A stretch of DNA of 64,000 bases from assembly GCF_018402035.1 (NCBI RefSeq), contig NZ_JAGYJN010000003.1:62001-126000 (forward strand), in the 5' to 3' direction. The position numbers and the translations under genes are program-made. The stretch's first letter is position 1, and the number at the start of each line of letters is the position of its first letter. This stretch comes from Roseicyclus sp. (GTDB lineage: Bacteria > Pseudomonadota > Alphaproteobacteria > Rhodobacterales > Rhodobacteraceae). The notes beneath the pieces are model-generated. The model saw only the letters and a program-made list of their open reading frames with translations. It did no database searches and was not told the DNA's origin. This document shows positions 38,698 to 49,199 of the stretch, piece by piece.

Positions 38698-38711
38698 ACG
38701 GAGCAGGCCCC

Positions 38712-39611
38712 ATGGTCAAAAAACGCGAGAGAACAGGTCTTGGTCGCGGCCTCTCGGCCCTTATGGCTGATATCGACATCCCGTCTTCCGGAGCAGCCGC
38801 AGCTGAATTCGTTGACTATTCGGCGCGCGGGTTACGGCGCGTCGCGATAGACCGGATTACCCCAAATCCTGAACAACCCCGACGCCATTTCGCGGAAACA
38901 GCTTTGGCTGAGCTTGCCGCATCCATCCGCGAGAAGGGCGTAATTCAACCCCTCATCGTACGTCCTGATCCTGCAAACCCGCAAGACTTCCAGATCGTTG
39001 CCGGGGAAAGGCGCTGGCGTGCCGCGCAGCAAGCACAGCTGCACGAGCTTCCCGTGATCGTTCGTGACTTTGACGAAACCGAAGTTCTGGAAGTTGCCAT
39101 AATTGAGAATGTGCAGCGGGCCGACCTCAATCCGATGGAAGAGGCTTTAGGCTATCGTCAGCTCATTGACCGTTTCGGCCATACCCAAGAAAAGGTTGCC
39201 CAAGCGCTTGGAAAAAGCCGTAGTCATATCGCCAATATGATGCGCTTGCTCGCACTTCCGGAAGATATCCAATCCTTTGTGCGGGGTGGCCAGCTCAGTG
39301 CCGGCCATGCGCGGGCGTTATTGACCGCTCCCGATCAGCTTCTTCTCGCGCGCCAGGCGGTTGCGAATGGGTGGTCGGTCCGCGAAGTCGAGGAAAGGGC
39401 CAAGGCAACGCGCCCGGGTCGCACCTCCAAGCCCAAAGCACGGGTCGGCGACAAAGATGCAGACACGGTCGCCCTTGAGCGCGACCTTACCGCCGCCATA
39501 GGAATGACGGTTCGCATCGATCACCAGCCAAGTGGCGAGGGGCGCGTTTCAATTCGCTATAAGGATTTAGAAGCCTTGGATGACATCATCCGCCTGTTGA
39601 GCGGTAACTAG
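38712..39611 (+). CDS. parB: ParB, parS-binding CTPase partition protein
   Basis: Binds parS, clamps on DNA with CTP and spreads. The product of about 299 residues begins MVKKRERTGLGRGLSALMAD, then has the CTP-binding GERRWRAAQQAQL region with IIENVQRADLNPMEEALGY, and the HTH TQEKVAQALGKSRSHIANMM. GGAG lies nine bases before the 38712 start. An ATG at 38694 overlapping the parA stop would add six residues. C-terminal dimerisation segment present (YKDLEALDDIIRLL). Confidence 0.95.
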   Translation: MVKKRERTGLGRGLSALMADIDIPSSGAAAAEFVDYSARGLRRVAIDRITPNPEQPRRHFAETALAELAASIREKGVIQPLIVRPDPANPQDFQIVAGERRWRAAQQAQLHELPVIVRDFDETEVLEVAIIENVQRADLNPMEEALGYRQLIDRFGHTQEKVAQALGKSRSHIANMMRLLALPEDIQSFVRGGQLSAGHARALLTAPDQLLLARQAVANGWSVREVEERAKATRPGRTSKPKARVGDKDADTVALERDLTAAIGMTVRIDHQPSGEGRVSIRYKDLEALDDIIRLLSGN

Positions 39612-39624
39612 AGCGTGTTGCACT

Positions 39625-39651
39625 GAACGCGATTGCACGCGAAACGCGTTC
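39625..39651. terminator. Hairpin between convergent parB and hemW
   Basis: Arms GAACGCG and CGCGTTC enclose a 13-base loop, between the parB stop and the hemW stop. No clear T run on either side, so a bidirectional terminator role is only plausible. Confidence 0.35.
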
Positions 39652-39653
39652 GC

Positions 39654-40814
39654 TCAACCTGCCAGAAGATTGCGTAGCAGCCCGTTTAGCAAACGCCGCC
39701 CCGCCGGCGTTGCAGTTATACAGTCGGACGATGCTGTAATCAGCCCCAGATCCTCAAGCTGAGTAATTGTACCAGCATGAAAATCCGCCCCGTTCAACGC
39801 TACAAAGCGTCGCCGATCTAGTCCCTCCGCTAGCCGAAGGGACATCATCGCGTACTCCTCAGCATGTTCGCGCGGCGTCAGCGAACTCCGCAAAATCTCA
39901 CCTGACCCTGCTTCGCGCACACGCTTTAGCCATGCTTGCGGCAACATTTCGGCCTCTGTTGCATAGCGTGTGCCGCGTAAGGTCACACGACCATGCGCAC
40001 CCGGTCCGATGCCGACATAATCACCGCCCCGCCAATAGATCAGGTTGTGGCGTGATTGCCCCATGTCACTGGCATGGTTCGACACCTCATATGCGGGTAG
40101 CCCAGCAATGCTGCAGATTTCTTGTGTCAAATCATACATATCAGCGCCTGTATCATCATCGATCAGGCCAGCTAGCCGCCCGCGCGCATGTCGATCACCA
40201 AATGCCGTCCCTGGCTCAATCGTCAGCTGGTAAAGGGACAGGTGATCGGCTGCAAAGCCTACGGCCTCCGTCAACTCTTGCCGCCAATCATCCAAGTTTT
40301 GGAACTGACGGGCATAGATCAGGTCAAAGCTGACGCGCGGAAAGATTGTTCGTGCCAAATCATAGGCTTTACGCCCTTCTGCCGCGGAATGCAGACGGCC
40401 CAAACGTTTCAAATCCTCGTCGCGCAGCGCTTGCAGCCCGACAGAGACACGATTGACGCCAGCATCGCGAAACCCAGCAAATCGCCCAGCCTCGGCTGAT
40501 GTCGGGTTTGCTTCCAAGGTGATCTCTAAATCATTCGCACTTGGCCAAGCGGCCTTAGCCGCAGCAATAATGCCCGCAGTTGTCTCGGGGTCCATCAAGG
40601 ATGGTGTGCCGCCACCAAAAAAGATGCTGGTCAAAAGACGGCCCTGTGTTTCACGTGAAACGCGCGCTATCTCAGAAAGATAGCAATTCAACCACTGGGT
40701 TTGATCGATGCGCATAGCCACATGGCTGTTGAAATCGCAATAGGGACATTTGGCCTGACAAAATGGCCAGTGGACATAAAGCCCAAAGCCGCCATGTTCC
40801 CAATCCTCAATCAC
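39654..40814 (-). CDS. hemW: HemW, radical-SAM haem chaperone (HemN-like)
   Basis: Radical SAM protein related to HemN but of the HemW type, thought to insert or carry haem. The 386-residue product has the [4Fe-4S] motif CQAKCPYC (about residues 19-26) in HWPFCQAKCPYCDFN, SIFFGGGTPSLMD and ANPTSAEAGRFAGFRDAGVN. Its N-terminus overlaps the rdgB 3' end by eight bases. A near-perfect parS occurs in the coding strand near VSRETQGRL. Annotation as coproporphyrinogen oxidase would be an over-call, because HemW lacks the N-terminal HemN extension. Confidence 0.9.
   Translation of the reverse strand: MIEDWEHGGFGLYVHWPFCQAKCPYCDFNSHVAMRIDQTQWLNCYLSEIARVSRETQGRLLTSIFFGGGTPSLMDPETTAGIIAAAKAAWPSANDLEITLEANPTSAEAGRFAGFRDAGVNRVSVGLQALRDEDLKRLGRLHSAAEGRKAYDLARTIFPRVSFDLIYARQFQNLDDWRQELTEAVGFAADHLSLYQLTIEPGTAFGDRHARGRLAGLIDDDTGADMYDLTQEICSIAGLPAYEVSNHASDMGQSRHNLIYWRGGDYVGIGPGAHGRVTLRGTRYATEAEMLPQAWLKRVREAGSGEILRSSLTPREHAEEYAMMSLRLAEGLDRRRFVALNGADFHAGTITQLEDLGLITASSDCITATPAGRRLLNGLLRNLLAG
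40647..40662. promoter_or_regulatory. parS site 3 (15/16), within hemW
   Basis: Reads TGTTTCACGTGAAACG, one mismatch from consensus. It encodes VSRET on the minus strand, like the peptide at site 2, but in hemW. The sites at 35.4, 37.3 and 40.6 kb bracket parAB. Confidence 0.88.
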
Positions 40815-41415
40815 CGATGGCCTGTTTCAGCTTTTCAACAGCCCGGGCGCGATGGCTTATCTGGTTCTTCTCCCAACGATCCATCTCGCCAAAGGTCACA
40901 TCGAACCCATCCGGTACAAAGATCGGGTCATATCCATGCCCTTGATCACCGCGCATGGGCCATGCAACCCGCCCCGGCATCACGCCCTCAAACACTTCAT
41001 CGTGCCCATCTGGCCAAGCGAGGACAAGTGTACAGCAAAACTGGGCCGTCCGGGGATGCGGCGCGTCAACTTCTTGTAGAAGATTATGCGTCTTTTCCAT
41101 CGCCATCACAAAATCACGCCCAGTTGGCGTCTCAGCCCAATCCGCCGTGAAAACGCCCGGCGCGCCGCCCAGCGCATCAATTGCAATGCCACTATCATCG
41201 GATAGCGAGGGAAGGCCGGTGGCCTGTGCCGCGGCATGCGCTTTAATCCGTGCATTCTCGATAAAGCTGGTCCCGGTTTCATCGGGCTCCGGCAAATCAT
41301 GATCGGCGGCCGAGCTGACAGTGATCCCAAACGGTGCAAGCAGGGCCACCATCTCTTCCAGCTTCCCGCGATTATGCGTCGCGATCAAAAGATGCTTCCC
41401 CGTAAATCGCCGCAT
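40807..41415 (-). CDS. rdgB: RdgB, XTP/dITP pyrophosphatase (HAM1)
   Basis: Hydrolyses inosine and xanthosine triphosphates to keep them out of DNA. The 202-residue product has IATHNRGKLEEMVALLAPF at the start, TSFIENARIKAHAAAQATG and the motif DDSGIAIDALGGAPGVFTA, all conserved in HAM1/RdgB. It overlaps rph by one base and hemW by eight, so rph-rdgB-hemW look like one operon. Confidence 0.95.
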   Translation of the reverse strand: MRRFTGKHLLIATHNRGKLEEMVALLAPFGITVSSAADHDLPEPDETGTSFIENARIKAHAAAQATGLPSLSDDSGIAIDALGGAPGVFTADWAETPTGRDFVMAMEKTHNLLQEVDAPHPRTAQFCCTLVLAWPDGHDEVFEGVMPGRVAWPMRGDQGHGYDPIFVPDGFDVTFGEMDRWEKNQISHRARAVEKLKQAIGD

Positions 41416-42128
41416 CAGCGAGCGGCCGCCTTTTGGGCTGCAACCAGTGTGCTGATCCCCTGTGATGCAAGCCGGTACAGATCGTCAAATTGCGCGCGTG
41501 AAAACGCGGCCCCTTCCGCGCTGGCTTGGATCTCGACCAAGGCACCACTGCCCATCATGACGAAATTGGAATCAGTGCCTGCCTCGCTGTCCTCAAGATA
41601 ATCCAGATCAAGCACCGCTTGACCCGCATAAATCCCGCAAGACACCGCCGCGATATGGTCAGTGATTGGGTCGCTGGTAATATCGCCAGCCTTCAAAAGC
41701 TTGTTCACCGCCAAGCGCAGCGCAACCCATCCACCAGTGATCGCGGCACAGCGCGTTCCGCCATCGGCTTGGATCACATCACAATCGATGGTGATCTGAC
41801 GCTCACCCAGCGCCGAGCGATCAACACCGGCGCGCAAGGCACGCCCGATCAATCGCTGAATCTCTTGCGTGCGACCCGATTGCTTGCCTGCTGCAGCCTC
41901 TCGGCGCATGCGGGTATGGGTGGCGCGCGGCAGCATGCCATATTCCGCCGTAACCCAGCCAAGACCGGTATTCTTCAAGAAGGGCGGCACGCGCTCTTCC
42001 AATGTCGCGGTGCATAAGACATGTGTGCCACCACAGCGGATCAGACACGAGCCTTCGGCATGCCGCGTCACATCGGTCTCGATCACGATTTCGCGCATTT
42101 CGTCTAGGTTTCGGCCGGAAGGACGCAT
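41415..42128 (-). CDS. rph: Rph, ribonuclease PH
   Basis: Phosphorolytic 3'-5' exoribonuclease that trims tRNA 3' ends. The 237-residue product starts [20 protein letters not shown], with [16 protein letters not shown], the basic [20 protein letters not shown] and [20 protein letters not shown], all diagnostic. AGGAG lies before the ATG at 42128; the in-frame extension to 42230 is unsupported. It is divergent from hrcA, with about 85 bases between. Confidence 0.95.
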   Translation of the reverse strand: MRPSGRNLDEMREIVIETDVTRHAEGSCLIRCGGTHVLCTATLEERVPPFLKNTGLGWVTAEYGMLPRATHTRMRREAAAGKQSGRTQEIQRLIGRALRAGVDRSALGERQITIDCDVIQADGGTRCAAITGGWVALRLAVNKLLKAGDITSDPITDHIAAVSCGIYAGQAVLDLDYLEDSEAGTDSNFVMMGSGALVEIQASAEGAAFSRAQFDDLYRLASQGISTLVAAQKAAAR

Positions 42129-42213
42129 ATCTTTCTCCTGATGATCCGTGATGCGGGGCATAATCCGCTGACGCACCACCGCGCAACCCCGAATGCCCAA
42201 ACAGCTGATGAAG

Positions 42214-43290
42214 ATGACAGACCGCACCATGCACCAAAATATGCCTCTTAGCGATCTGAATGACCGCTCCCGCGAAGTGTTCCGTCGCGTGGTCGAGGGC
42301 TATCTGGAAACTGGTGTGCCCGTCGGCTCGCGCAGCTTGACGCGCAGCTTGACTGAGCAAATCTCGGCGGCGACCGTGCGTAACGTGATGCAAGATCTTG
42401 AGTTTCTTGGTCTTTTGGGTAGCCCCCATATCTCGGCTGGCCGCATTCCCACACAGCTTGGCCTGCGCATGTTCCTTGATGGCTTTCTCGAGGTGGGGGA
42501 ACTCGCGCTGAGCGATAAGCAAAGCCTTGATGAAACCGTGGGTTCGAACACCAATGATGTTGCGGCCACGCTTGACCGGATTGGTTCGGCCCTGTCGCAA
42601 GCCACCCATGGCGCCAGCGTCGTCTTGGCCCCGAAACGCGAGGCGCCGATCAAGCATATCGATTTTGTTTCACTCTCTGCCGACCGCGCCTTGGTCGTTC
42701 TGGTCCATTCCGATGGCCATGTCGAAAACCGCCTGTTTCAACCGCCATCGGGTCATACGCCCAGCGCGATGCGCGAGGCGGCGAATTACCTTAACGCCCA
42801 TTTGGCTGATCGCACCCTCAGCAGCTTGCGTGCCGAAATCCAGACCGAGGTTGATAGCCGCCGCGCCCAGATCGACGAGATTGCCGCCCATCTGATCGCC
42901 GCTGGCCTCGCCGTGTGGGATGGTGACGGTGACGATCTGGGCCGTTTGATTGTCCGTGGCAGGGCGAATCTCCTCGCTGACGCCGCCGAGGCGGATGAGT
43001 TAGAGCGTATTCGCCAGCTCTTTGATGATCTCGAACGCAAGCGCGATATTGCCGATTTTCTTGAATTGGCCGAAACAGGCGAAGGTGTGCGCATTTTCAT
43101 TGGCTCTGAGAACAAGCTTTTCTCACTTTCGGGTTCCGCTTTGGTCGTCTCTCCCTATATGAACGCGGACCGGAAGATCGTCGGTGCCGTGGGGGTGATT
43201 GGGCCCACGCGGCTCAACTACGGGCGCATCGTTCCGATCGTGGATTACACGGCGCAGTTGGTGGGCAAGTTGATTGCCGACCGCGGCTAA
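42214..43290 (+). CDS. hrcA: HrcA, heat-inducible transcription repressor
   Basis: Repressor of class I heat-shock genes that binds CIRCE elements, with GroEL as corepressor. The product of about 358 residues has the N-terminal winged helix ([50 protein letters not shown]) and the HrcA ligand-like domain ending [17 protein letters not shown]. Several in-frame ATGs (42193, 42214, 42241) and no strong ribosome-binding site make the start uncertain. It lies 30 bases before grpE, the common hrcA-grpE order. No CIRCE sequence was seen in this window. Confidence 0.92.
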   Translation: MTDRTMHQNMPLSDLNDRSREVFRRVVEGYLETGVPVGSRSLTRSLTEQISAATVRNVMQDLEFLGLLGSPHISAGRIPTQLGLRMFLDGFLEVGELALSDKQSLDETVGSNTNDVAATLDRIGSALSQATHGASVVLAPKREAPIKHIDFVSLSADRALVVLVHSDGHVENRLFQPPSGHTPSAMREAANYLNAHLADRTLSSLRAEIQTEVDSRRAQIDEIAAHLIAAGLAVWDGDGDDLGRLIVRGRANLLADAAEADELERIRQLFDDLERKRDIADFLELAETGEGVRIFIGSENKLFSLSGSALVVSPYMNADRKIVGAVGVIGPTRLNYGRIVPIVDYTAQLVGKLIADRG

Positions 43291-43320
43291 GCGCTGAAAA
43301 GAAAGACAAAGGGGGCAAGC

Positions 43321-43890
43321 ATGTCCGACGCAAACCAAGATCAATTCGCCGAGACCACACCGCCCGAGGGCGCGAACGCGGCAGAACCAACAGCAGCCGC
43401 CGTCGATCAAGACACAGCGCTTGATCCTATCGACACCTTGATCGCGGAGCGTGACGCCCTCAAGGATCGACTCCTGCGCACCTTGGCCGAGTCAGATAAT
43501 GTCCGCAAACGCGCCGAACGTGATCGCCGCGAGGCTGAGAAATTTGGTGGCACCCGCATCGTGCGTGATCTTTTGCCGGTCTATGACGCGCTGCGCCGCG
43601 CGCTCAATAGTGCAGCAGATGCCGCTGGTGATGCCGACCGCGCCCTTCTCGAAGGGGTGGAGTTGACCTTGCGCGAATTGCTCAAAGTCTTGACCAAGCA
43701 TGGCGTCACGCCGATTGTCCCCGAAATCGGTGATCGCTTCGATCCCGAAAGCCACGAGGCCATGTTCGAGGCACCGGTGCCCGGCACCAAGGCGGGCGAT
43801 ATCTTGCAAGTCATGGCCGAGGGTTTCCTGTTGCATGATCGCTTGGTTCGCCCTGCACAGGTTGGCGTCTCATCGAATACCGGCGCTTAA
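43321..43890 (+). CDS. grpE: GrpE, nucleotide exchange factor of DnaK
   Basis: Exchanges ADP for ATP on DnaK. The 189-residue protein has an acidic, Ala-rich N-terminus, a long coiled-coil-like helix ([29 protein letters not shown]) and the C-terminal domain with [18 protein letters not shown] and [25 protein letters not shown] precedes the ATG by five bases. The stop abuts the convergent mutS stop. Functionally linked to the dnaK-dnaJ operon 7 kb away. Confidence 0.94.
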   Translation: MSDANQDQFAETTPPEGANAAEPTAAAVDQDTALDPIDTLIAERDALKDRLLRTLAESDNVRKRAERDRREAEKFGGTRIVRDLLPVYDALRRALNSAADAAGDADRALLEGVELTLRELLKVLTKHGVTPIVPEIGDRFDPESHEAMFEAPVPGTKAGDILQVMAEGFLLHDRLVRPAQVGVSSNTGA

Positions 43891-46529
43891 CCCCGCCCGA
43901 TCATATCCTTTAACTCGTAGAGAAGCGTCAAAGCCTCGCGCGCGGTCAATTCATCGGGATGGACCGCGCCAAGGCGCGCTTCAAGCGCGCTTGGGCCTTT
44001 GGCGGGCGATGCGGGCACGACAGCGACGGCCGCGAAAAGTGGCAGATCGTCGATGAACGCCTTGCGGTTGCCACCCTCGCGCTCGCCCTTCTCCAGCGCA
44101 TCCAACACCTGATGGGCGCGCGCGATCACGCTTGGCGGCAATCCGGCCAGTTTTGCCACCTGTACCCCATAGGAGCGGTCCGCCGCCCCTTGGCGCACCT
44201 CGTGCAAGAACACCACATCGCCTTGCCATTCCCTGACCGCGACAGTGGCATTGGATAGACCGGGCAGGCGGGCACCCAACCCCGTCATCTCGTGGTAATG
44301 GGTCGCAAACAGCGCACGGCAGCGGTTGACGTCATGCAGATGTTCCAGCGTCGCCCAGGCGATGGACAGGCCGTCATAGGTCGCCGTGCCGCGCCCTATC
44401 TCGTCCAAGATCACCAGCGCGCGGGGATCGGCTTGGTTCAAGATCGTGGCGGTTTCCACCATCTCGACCATAAAGGTCGAGCGCCCCCGTGCCAGATCAT
44501 CGGCTGCGCCAACACGGCTAAAGACTTGGCTGACCAGCCCAATCTCGGCGCGCGTTGCGGGTACAAAACTTCCCATCTGGGCCAAAATCGCGATCAGCGC
44601 GTTCTGGCGTAGGAATGTTGATTTCCCCGCCATATTCGGCCCGGTCAACAGCGTGATTGCAGCCCCCTCCGCTTCGGGGGAAAGGCGGCAATCATTGGCG
44701 ATAAAGGGCGCACCGTCGCGGGCAAGGGCGGCCTCTACCACCGGGTGCCGCCCGCCAGTGATGTCAAAGGCGCGGTTTTCGCGCATCTGTGGGCGTGTCC
44801 AATCCCCTTCGACCGCGCGGCGGGCAAGTGCAGCTGCTAAATCGAACTCGGCCAAGGCGCGTGCGACCTGTCCGATCACATCGGCTTGCTGCAAAACGGC
44901 ATCGCGCAGGTTGGCAAACAGGTTGCGCTCGATCTCTTGCACACGGTTGCCCGCGTTCAGAATGCGGGTTTCAAGCTCGGACAAATCCAGCGTGGTAAAG
45001 CGCACCGCATTGGCCGTGGTCTGGCGATGGATAAACTGCTCGGCCAAGGGCGGGGACAGCATCTTTTGTGCATGGGTCGCGGTGGTTTCGATGAAATACC
45101 CCAGCACGTTATTGTGCCGGATCTTCAGCGAGCCGACACCGGTTTGCGCGATATAATCGGCCTGCATGCCGCCAATCACGCCGCGCCCCTCGTCGCGCAG
45201 GTGGCGCGCTGCGTCGAGATCCGGGTCATAGCCCGGCGCAATGCTGCTGCCATCGCGCAGTTGCAGGGGCGGCTCGGCCACCAGCGCGCGGTCAAGAAGC
45301 GCGCCCAGATCAGCATGGCCGTGTAGATCACCGCGCGCCTGCGCCAACAGCGCCGGCAATTCCAGATCGCGCAGCACAGCCCCCAGCGCGACGGCGGCCC
45401 TTAGCCCGTCACGGATCGCGGCCAGATCGCGTGGCCCGCCCCGGTCAAGCGCCAGCCGCGACAAGGCGCGGTCAAGGTCAGGGATGCGGCGCAAATGCTG
45501 TTCCAGATCGTCACGAACTCGCGCGTTAGTGACGAAAAACGCGACCGCATCATGGCGTGCCGTGATCACGCCCAGATCGGTGGATGGGCCGGACAAGCGC
45601 CGCTCCAACAGGCGCGCGCCACCTGCGGTCAGGGTGCGATCCAGAACCGACAACAGGGTATTGGCCCGCCCCCCCGCAAGCGCGTGGGTCAGTTCCAGAT
45701 TGCGCCGCGTCGCTGCATCAAGCTGCAACAAGCGCCCCGCGCTTTGCTGGCGCGGTGGGCGCAACAGCGGCAAGCTGCCCTTTTGCGTCAGCTCCAGATA
45801 ATCGATCAGCGCACCCATCGCGCCCAACTCGGGCCGGGTGAATTGCCCGAACCCATCCAGCGCGCCGACATTGAACACCCTTGAAATCCGCGCCTCGGCG
45901 CTGCGGCTGTCGAAACTGGTGGGGGCAAGCTGTGCCACGGCGGCGCCGATCTCTTCGATGGCTGCGATGCGCGCGGCCTCCATCCCGTCGGAAATCAGCA
46001 CCTCACGCGGCAAAAGCCGGGCCAGTTCCGGCCCCAACCGTACAGGCGGGCAGCCCATGACACGGAAATCCCCGGTCGAGATATCGCACCACGCCAGCGC
46101 ACCTTCGCCGCGCACCTCGGCATAGGCGGCAAGATAGTTGTGCCGCCGCGCCTCGAGAAGCGTGTCTTCGGTCAGGGTGCCGGGGGTGACAAGGCGCACA
46201 ACCTCGCGCCGCACAACAGCCTTGGAGCCGCCGCGCTTTTTCGCCTCGGCCGGGTCTTCCATCTGTTCGCAGATGGCGACGCGAAACCCTTTGCGGATCA
46301 GGGTCAAAAGGTAGCTCTCAGAACTATGGGCCGGCACGCCGCACATGGCGATATCTTCGCCCAAATGCTGGCCACGTTTGGTCAGCGCGATATCCAGCGC
46401 GGCGGCGGCGGCCACCGCGTCATCAAAGAACATCTCGTAGAAATCGCCCATCCGGTAGAACAACAGAGCATCGGCATGCTGTGCCTTGATCTCCAGATAT
46501 TGCGCCATCATTGGCGTGACGCTGCTCAT
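43887..46529 (-). CDS. mutS: MutS, DNA mismatch repair ATPase
   Basis: Recognises mismatches and starts repair. The 880-residue protein has the mismatch-binding domain with [14 protein letters not shown], the connector and lever regions, and the ABC-type ATPase with [20 protein letters not shown] and the segment [20 protein letters not shown]. Length is normal for MutS1. It converges on grpE with a four-base overlap of the 3' ends and is divergent from the malic enzyme gene. Confidence 0.96.
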   Translation of the reverse strand: MSSVTPMMAQYLEIKAQHADALLFYRMGDFYEMFFDDAVAAAAALDIALTKRGQHLGEDIAMCGVPAHSSESYLLTLIRKGFRVAICEQMEDPAEAKKRGGSKAVVRREVVRLVTPGTLTEDTLLEARRHNYLAAYAEVRGEGALAWCDISTGDFRVMGCPPVRLGPELARLLPREVLISDGMEAARIAAIEEIGAAVAQLAPTSFDSRSAEARISRVFNVGALDGFGQFTRPELGAMGALIDYLELTQKGSLPLLRPPRQQSAGRLLQLDAATRRNLELTHALAGGRANTLLSVLDRTLTAGGARLLERRLSGPSTDLGVITARHDAVAFFVTNARVRDDLEQHLRRIPDLDRALSRLALDRGGPRDLAAIRDGLRAAVALGAVLRDLELPALLAQARGDLHGHADLGALLDRALVAEPPLQLRDGSSIAPGYDPDLDAARHLRDEGRGVIGGMQADYIAQTGVGSLKIRHNNVLGYFIETTATHAQKMLSPPLAEQFIHRQTTANAVRFTTLDLSELETRILNAGNRVQEIERNLFANLRDAVLQQADVIGQVARALAEFDLAAALARRAVEGDWTRPQMRENRAFDITGGRHPVVEAALARDGAPFIANDCRLSPEAEGAAITLLTGPNMAGKSTFLRQNALIAILAQMGSFVPATRAEIGLVSQVFSRVGAADDLARGRSTFMVEMVETATILNQADPRALVILDEIGRGTATYDGLSIAWATLEHLHDVNRCRALFATHYHEMTGLGARLPGLSNATVAVREWQGDVVFLHEVRQGAADRSYGVQVAKLAGLPPSVIARAHQVLDALEKGEREGGNRKAFIDDLPLFAAVAVVPASPAKGPSALEARLGAVHPDELTAREALTLLYELKDMIGRG

Positions 46530-46656
46530 TCCGCCCCCCGGTTATCTGTAACGCAACCTAAGCAAGCCCCGCGCGAGATTGAAGCGGCAAAAGCCTGTTA
46601 TTGCCGCCGCGTCCTGCAATGGCTACACCAGACACCGGACCGAGGGAGAGATGAAA

Positions 46657-48921
46657 ATGGCCGACAAGAGCAGGATTACCCGTGAAGAGGCGTTGGCCTA
46701 TCATCTGGAACCGCATCCGGGAAAGATTGACATCAACGCCTCGACCCCGATGGCGACACAGCGCGACCTCAGCCTTGCCTATTCCCCCGGCGTGGCGGTC
46801 CCTTGCGAGGTGATCGCGGAACGGCCTGAGGCGGCTTATGATTATACCACAAAGGGCAATCTGGTCGCCGTCATCTCGAACGGCACGGCGGTATTGGGGC
46901 TTGGCAATCTTGGCGCGCTTGCCTCCAAACCCGTGATGGAGGGTAAGGCGGTGCTCTTCAAGCGCTTTGCCGATGTGAATTCAATCGATATCGAGCTTGA
47001 TACCGAAGACCCGGATGAGTTCTGCCGCGCGGTTAAGCTGATGTCGCCCACCTTTGGCGGTATCAATCTCGAAGATATCAAGGCGCCCGAATGTTTCATC
47101 ATCGAGCAGCGCCTCAAGGAAGAATGCGATATCCCGGTTTTCCACGACGATCAGCATGGCACCGCCGTGATCTGTGCGGCGGGTCTGATCAACGCGCTGC
47201 ATATCTCTGGCAAGAAGATCGAGGATTGCCGCATCGTGCTGAACGGCGCGGGGGCGGCGGGAATTGCCTGCATCGAACTGCTGAAAACCATGGGCGCGCG
47301 GCATGACAACTGCATCGTCTGTGACACCAAGGGCGTGCTTTATCAGGGCCGCACCGAGGGGATGAACCAATGGAAATCGGCCCATGCGGTGAAAACCGAT
47401 CTACGCAGCCTAGAGGAAGCGATGCGCGGCGCGGATGTGTTTCTTGGTGTGTCCGCCAAGGGCGCCGTCACGCGGGAAATGGTGGCCAGCATGGCCCCCA
47501 ACCCGGTCATTTTCGCCATGGCCAACCCCGATCCTGAGATCACGCCGGAAGAAGCGCATGAGGTGCGCCCCGATGCCATCGTCGCGACTGGCCGGTCGGA
47601 TTACCCCAATCAGGTCAATAACGTCTTGGGCTTTCCCTACTTGTTCCGTGGCGCGCTTGATATTCATGCCCGCGCGATCAATGACGAGATGAAGATTGCC
47701 TGCGCCCATGCACTCGCTGATCTGGCGCGCGAGGATGTGCCGGACGAGGTCGCGGTGGTCTATGGCCGCGATCTGTCTTTTGGGCGCGACTATATCATCC
47801 CCACCCCGTTTGATCCCCGCCTGATCTACACCATCCCCCCCGCCGTGGCGCGGGCAGGCATGGACACAGGCGTCGCGCGTCGCCCGATCGAAGATCTGGA
47901 TCGCTACGCCGAAGGGCTGCGCGCGCGGCTTGATCCGACCAGCTCGATCTTGCAAGGCATCTATGCAAGGGCCAAATCGGCGCAAGCGCGGATGATCTTT
48001 GCCGAAGGCGATGATGTGCGCGTCTTGCGCGCCGCTGTCGCCTATCAACGCCAAGGTTTGGGCCGTGCGCTGGTCGTTGGCCGCGAGGCGGATGTTCAGA
48101 CCAAACTGGACGCCGCCGGTTTGGGTGATGCCGTGCGCGAGCTCGAGGTGGTGAACGCCGCGAACACCGAGCATCTCGATAGCTATAAGGCGTTTCTTTA
48201 CGACCGCTTGCAGCGCAAGGGGCATGACCGATCTGACATTCACCGCCTCGCCGCGCGTGACCGGCATGTTTTCGCGGCGTTGATGCTGGCCCATGGGCAT
48301 GGTGACGCGCTGGTCACGGGTGCGACGCGCAAATCGGCCCATGTGCTGGATCTGATCGGCAAGGTTTTCGATGCCCGCGCCCAAGATGGTGCGGTTGGCA
48401 TTACCGCCTTGCTTCACAAAGGGCGGATCATCTTGATCGGGGATACGCTGGTTCATGAATGGCCCGAGAAAGAAGATCTGGCGCTAATCGCGCAGCGCGG
48501 CGCACAGGTCGCCCGCGATCTGGGGCTAGAGCCGCGTGTTGCCTTTGTCAGCTTTTCGACCTTTGGCTATCCGGTCAGCGAGCGGTCTGAAAAGATGCAT
48601 CAGGCCCCGCAAGTCCTTGATAAGATTGGCGTTGATTTCGAGTATGATGGTGAGATGGCCGTTGATGTCGCGCTCAACCCCGAGGTGATGGCGCAATATC
48701 CCTTCACCCGCCTGTCTGGCCCGGCCAATGTGCTGGTCGTGCCCGCGCGCCACTCGGCCAGTATCTCGGTCAAGCTGATGCAGGCGATGGCGGGGGCCAC
48801 GGTGATCGGCCCGATCCTGACCGGGCTGAAAAGCCCCATTCAGGTGTGTTCGACCGTCTCGACAGCCAATGACATCTTGAACATGGCCGTCATGGCCGCC
48901 TGCGAGATTGGGCGGCGCTGA
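46657..48921 (+). CDS. maeB: Hybrid NADP-type malic enzyme with phosphotransacetylase-like domain
   Basis: Converts malate to pyruvate and CO2 with NAD(P) reduction. The product of about 754 residues has a malic N-domain (STPMATQRDLSLAYSPGVA), an NAD-binding domain (VLNGAGAAGIACIELLKTMG), and a C-terminal PTA/PTB domain (about residues 430-754; MIFAEGDDVRVLRAAVAYQR through NVLVVPARHSASISVKLMQA). The C-terminal part of such MaeB hybrids is regulatory, not a working phosphotransacetylase. GGGAG lies eight bases before the ATG at 46657, with an ATG two codons earlier also possible. It is 26 bases ahead of the ccdA operator. Confidence 0.92.
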   Translation: MADKSRITREEALAYHLEPHPGKIDINASTPMATQRDLSLAYSPGVAVPCEVIAERPEAAYDYTTKGNLVAVISNGTAVLGLGNLGALASKPVMEGKAVLFKRFADVNSIDIELDTEDPDEFCRAVKLMSPTFGGINLEDIKAPECFIIEQRLKEECDIPVFHDDQHGTAVICAAGLINALHISGKKIEDCRIVLNGAGAAGIACIELLKTMGARHDNCIVCDTKGVLYQGRTEGMNQWKSAHAVKTDLRSLEEAMRGADVFLGVSAKGAVTREMVASMAPNPVIFAMANPDPEITPEEAHEVRPDAIVATGRSDYPNQVNNVLGFPYLFRGALDIHARAINDEMKIACAHALADLAREDVPDEVAVVYGRDLSFGRDYIIPTPFDPRLIYTIPPAVARAGMDTGVARRPIEDLDRYAEGLRARLDPTSSILQGIYARAKSAQARMIFAEGDDVRVLRAAVAYQRQGLGRALVVGREADVQTKLDAAGLGDAVRELEVVNAANTEHLDSYKAFLYDRLQRKGHDRSDIHRLAARDRHVFAALMLAHGHGDALVTGATRKSAHVLDLIGKVFDARAQDGAVGITALLHKGRIILIGDTLVHEWPEKEDLALIAQRGAQVARDLGLEPRVAFVSFSTFGYPVSERSEKMHQAPQVLDKIGVDFEYDGEMAVDVALNPEVMAQYPFTRLSGPANVLVVPARHSASISVKLMQAMAGATVIGPILTGLKSPIQVCSTVSTANDILNMAVMAACEIGRR

Positions 48922-48935
48922 CCGGGTTGCTTGGC

Positions 48936-48969
48936 GTGTGGGGTGATCATGTGTATGATCACACCACAC
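48936..48969. promoter_or_regulatory. Palindromic operator of ccdAB
   Basis: Inverted repeat with 15-base arms (GTGTGGGGTGATCAT and ATGATCACACCACAC, 14 of 15 paired) around GTGT. It lies 12 bases before the ccdA ATG and overlaps the expected promoter. CcdA-CcdB complexes are known to repress their own promoter at such palindromes; binding here is inferred. Confidence 0.8.
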
Positions 48970-48981
48970 GGAGGGTGTGTC

Positions 48982-49197
48982 ATGGGTAAGCAACGGACGA
49001 ATATCACGATTGACTCTCAGCTCTTGTCGGATGCACGCGAGATGGGTCTCAACGTCTCTGCCATCGCGGAAGCAGCGCTGCGCACCGCCCGGCGCGAGGC
49101 ATGGTTGGCGGAAAACGCCAAGGCGCTGGAAGAGCGGCGCAATTATTACCAGACGAACGATACAATCTTGGCGCCCTATCGCGTGCTCACGGTCTAG
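48982..49197 (+). CDS. ccdA: CcdA-type antitoxin
   Basis: A 71-residue protein: an N-terminal ribbon-helix-helix (RTNITIDSQLLSDAREMGLN) for DNA binding and a charged C-terminal part (AWLAENAKALEERRNYYQTN) that would wrap the toxin. GGAGGG lies nine bases before the ATG. It is followed after two bases by ccdB. An upstream in-frame ATG at 48931 would place the operator inside the gene and was rejected. Ancestry may be plasmid or chromosomal. Confidence 0.9.
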   Translation: MGKQRTNITIDSQLLSDAREMGLNVSAIAEAALRTARREAWLAENAKALEERRNYYQTNDTILAPYRVLTV

Positions 49198-49199
49198 CC

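Noticed and set aside
42128..42240. CIRCE element controlling hrcA-grpE
   Set aside because: No TTAGCACTC-N9-GAGTGCTAA-like inverted repeat is present in the rph/hrcA gap.
47410..48456. 348-codon minus-strand frame opposite the malic enzyme
   Set aside because: Antisense shadow; the malic enzyme is well supported through this stretch.
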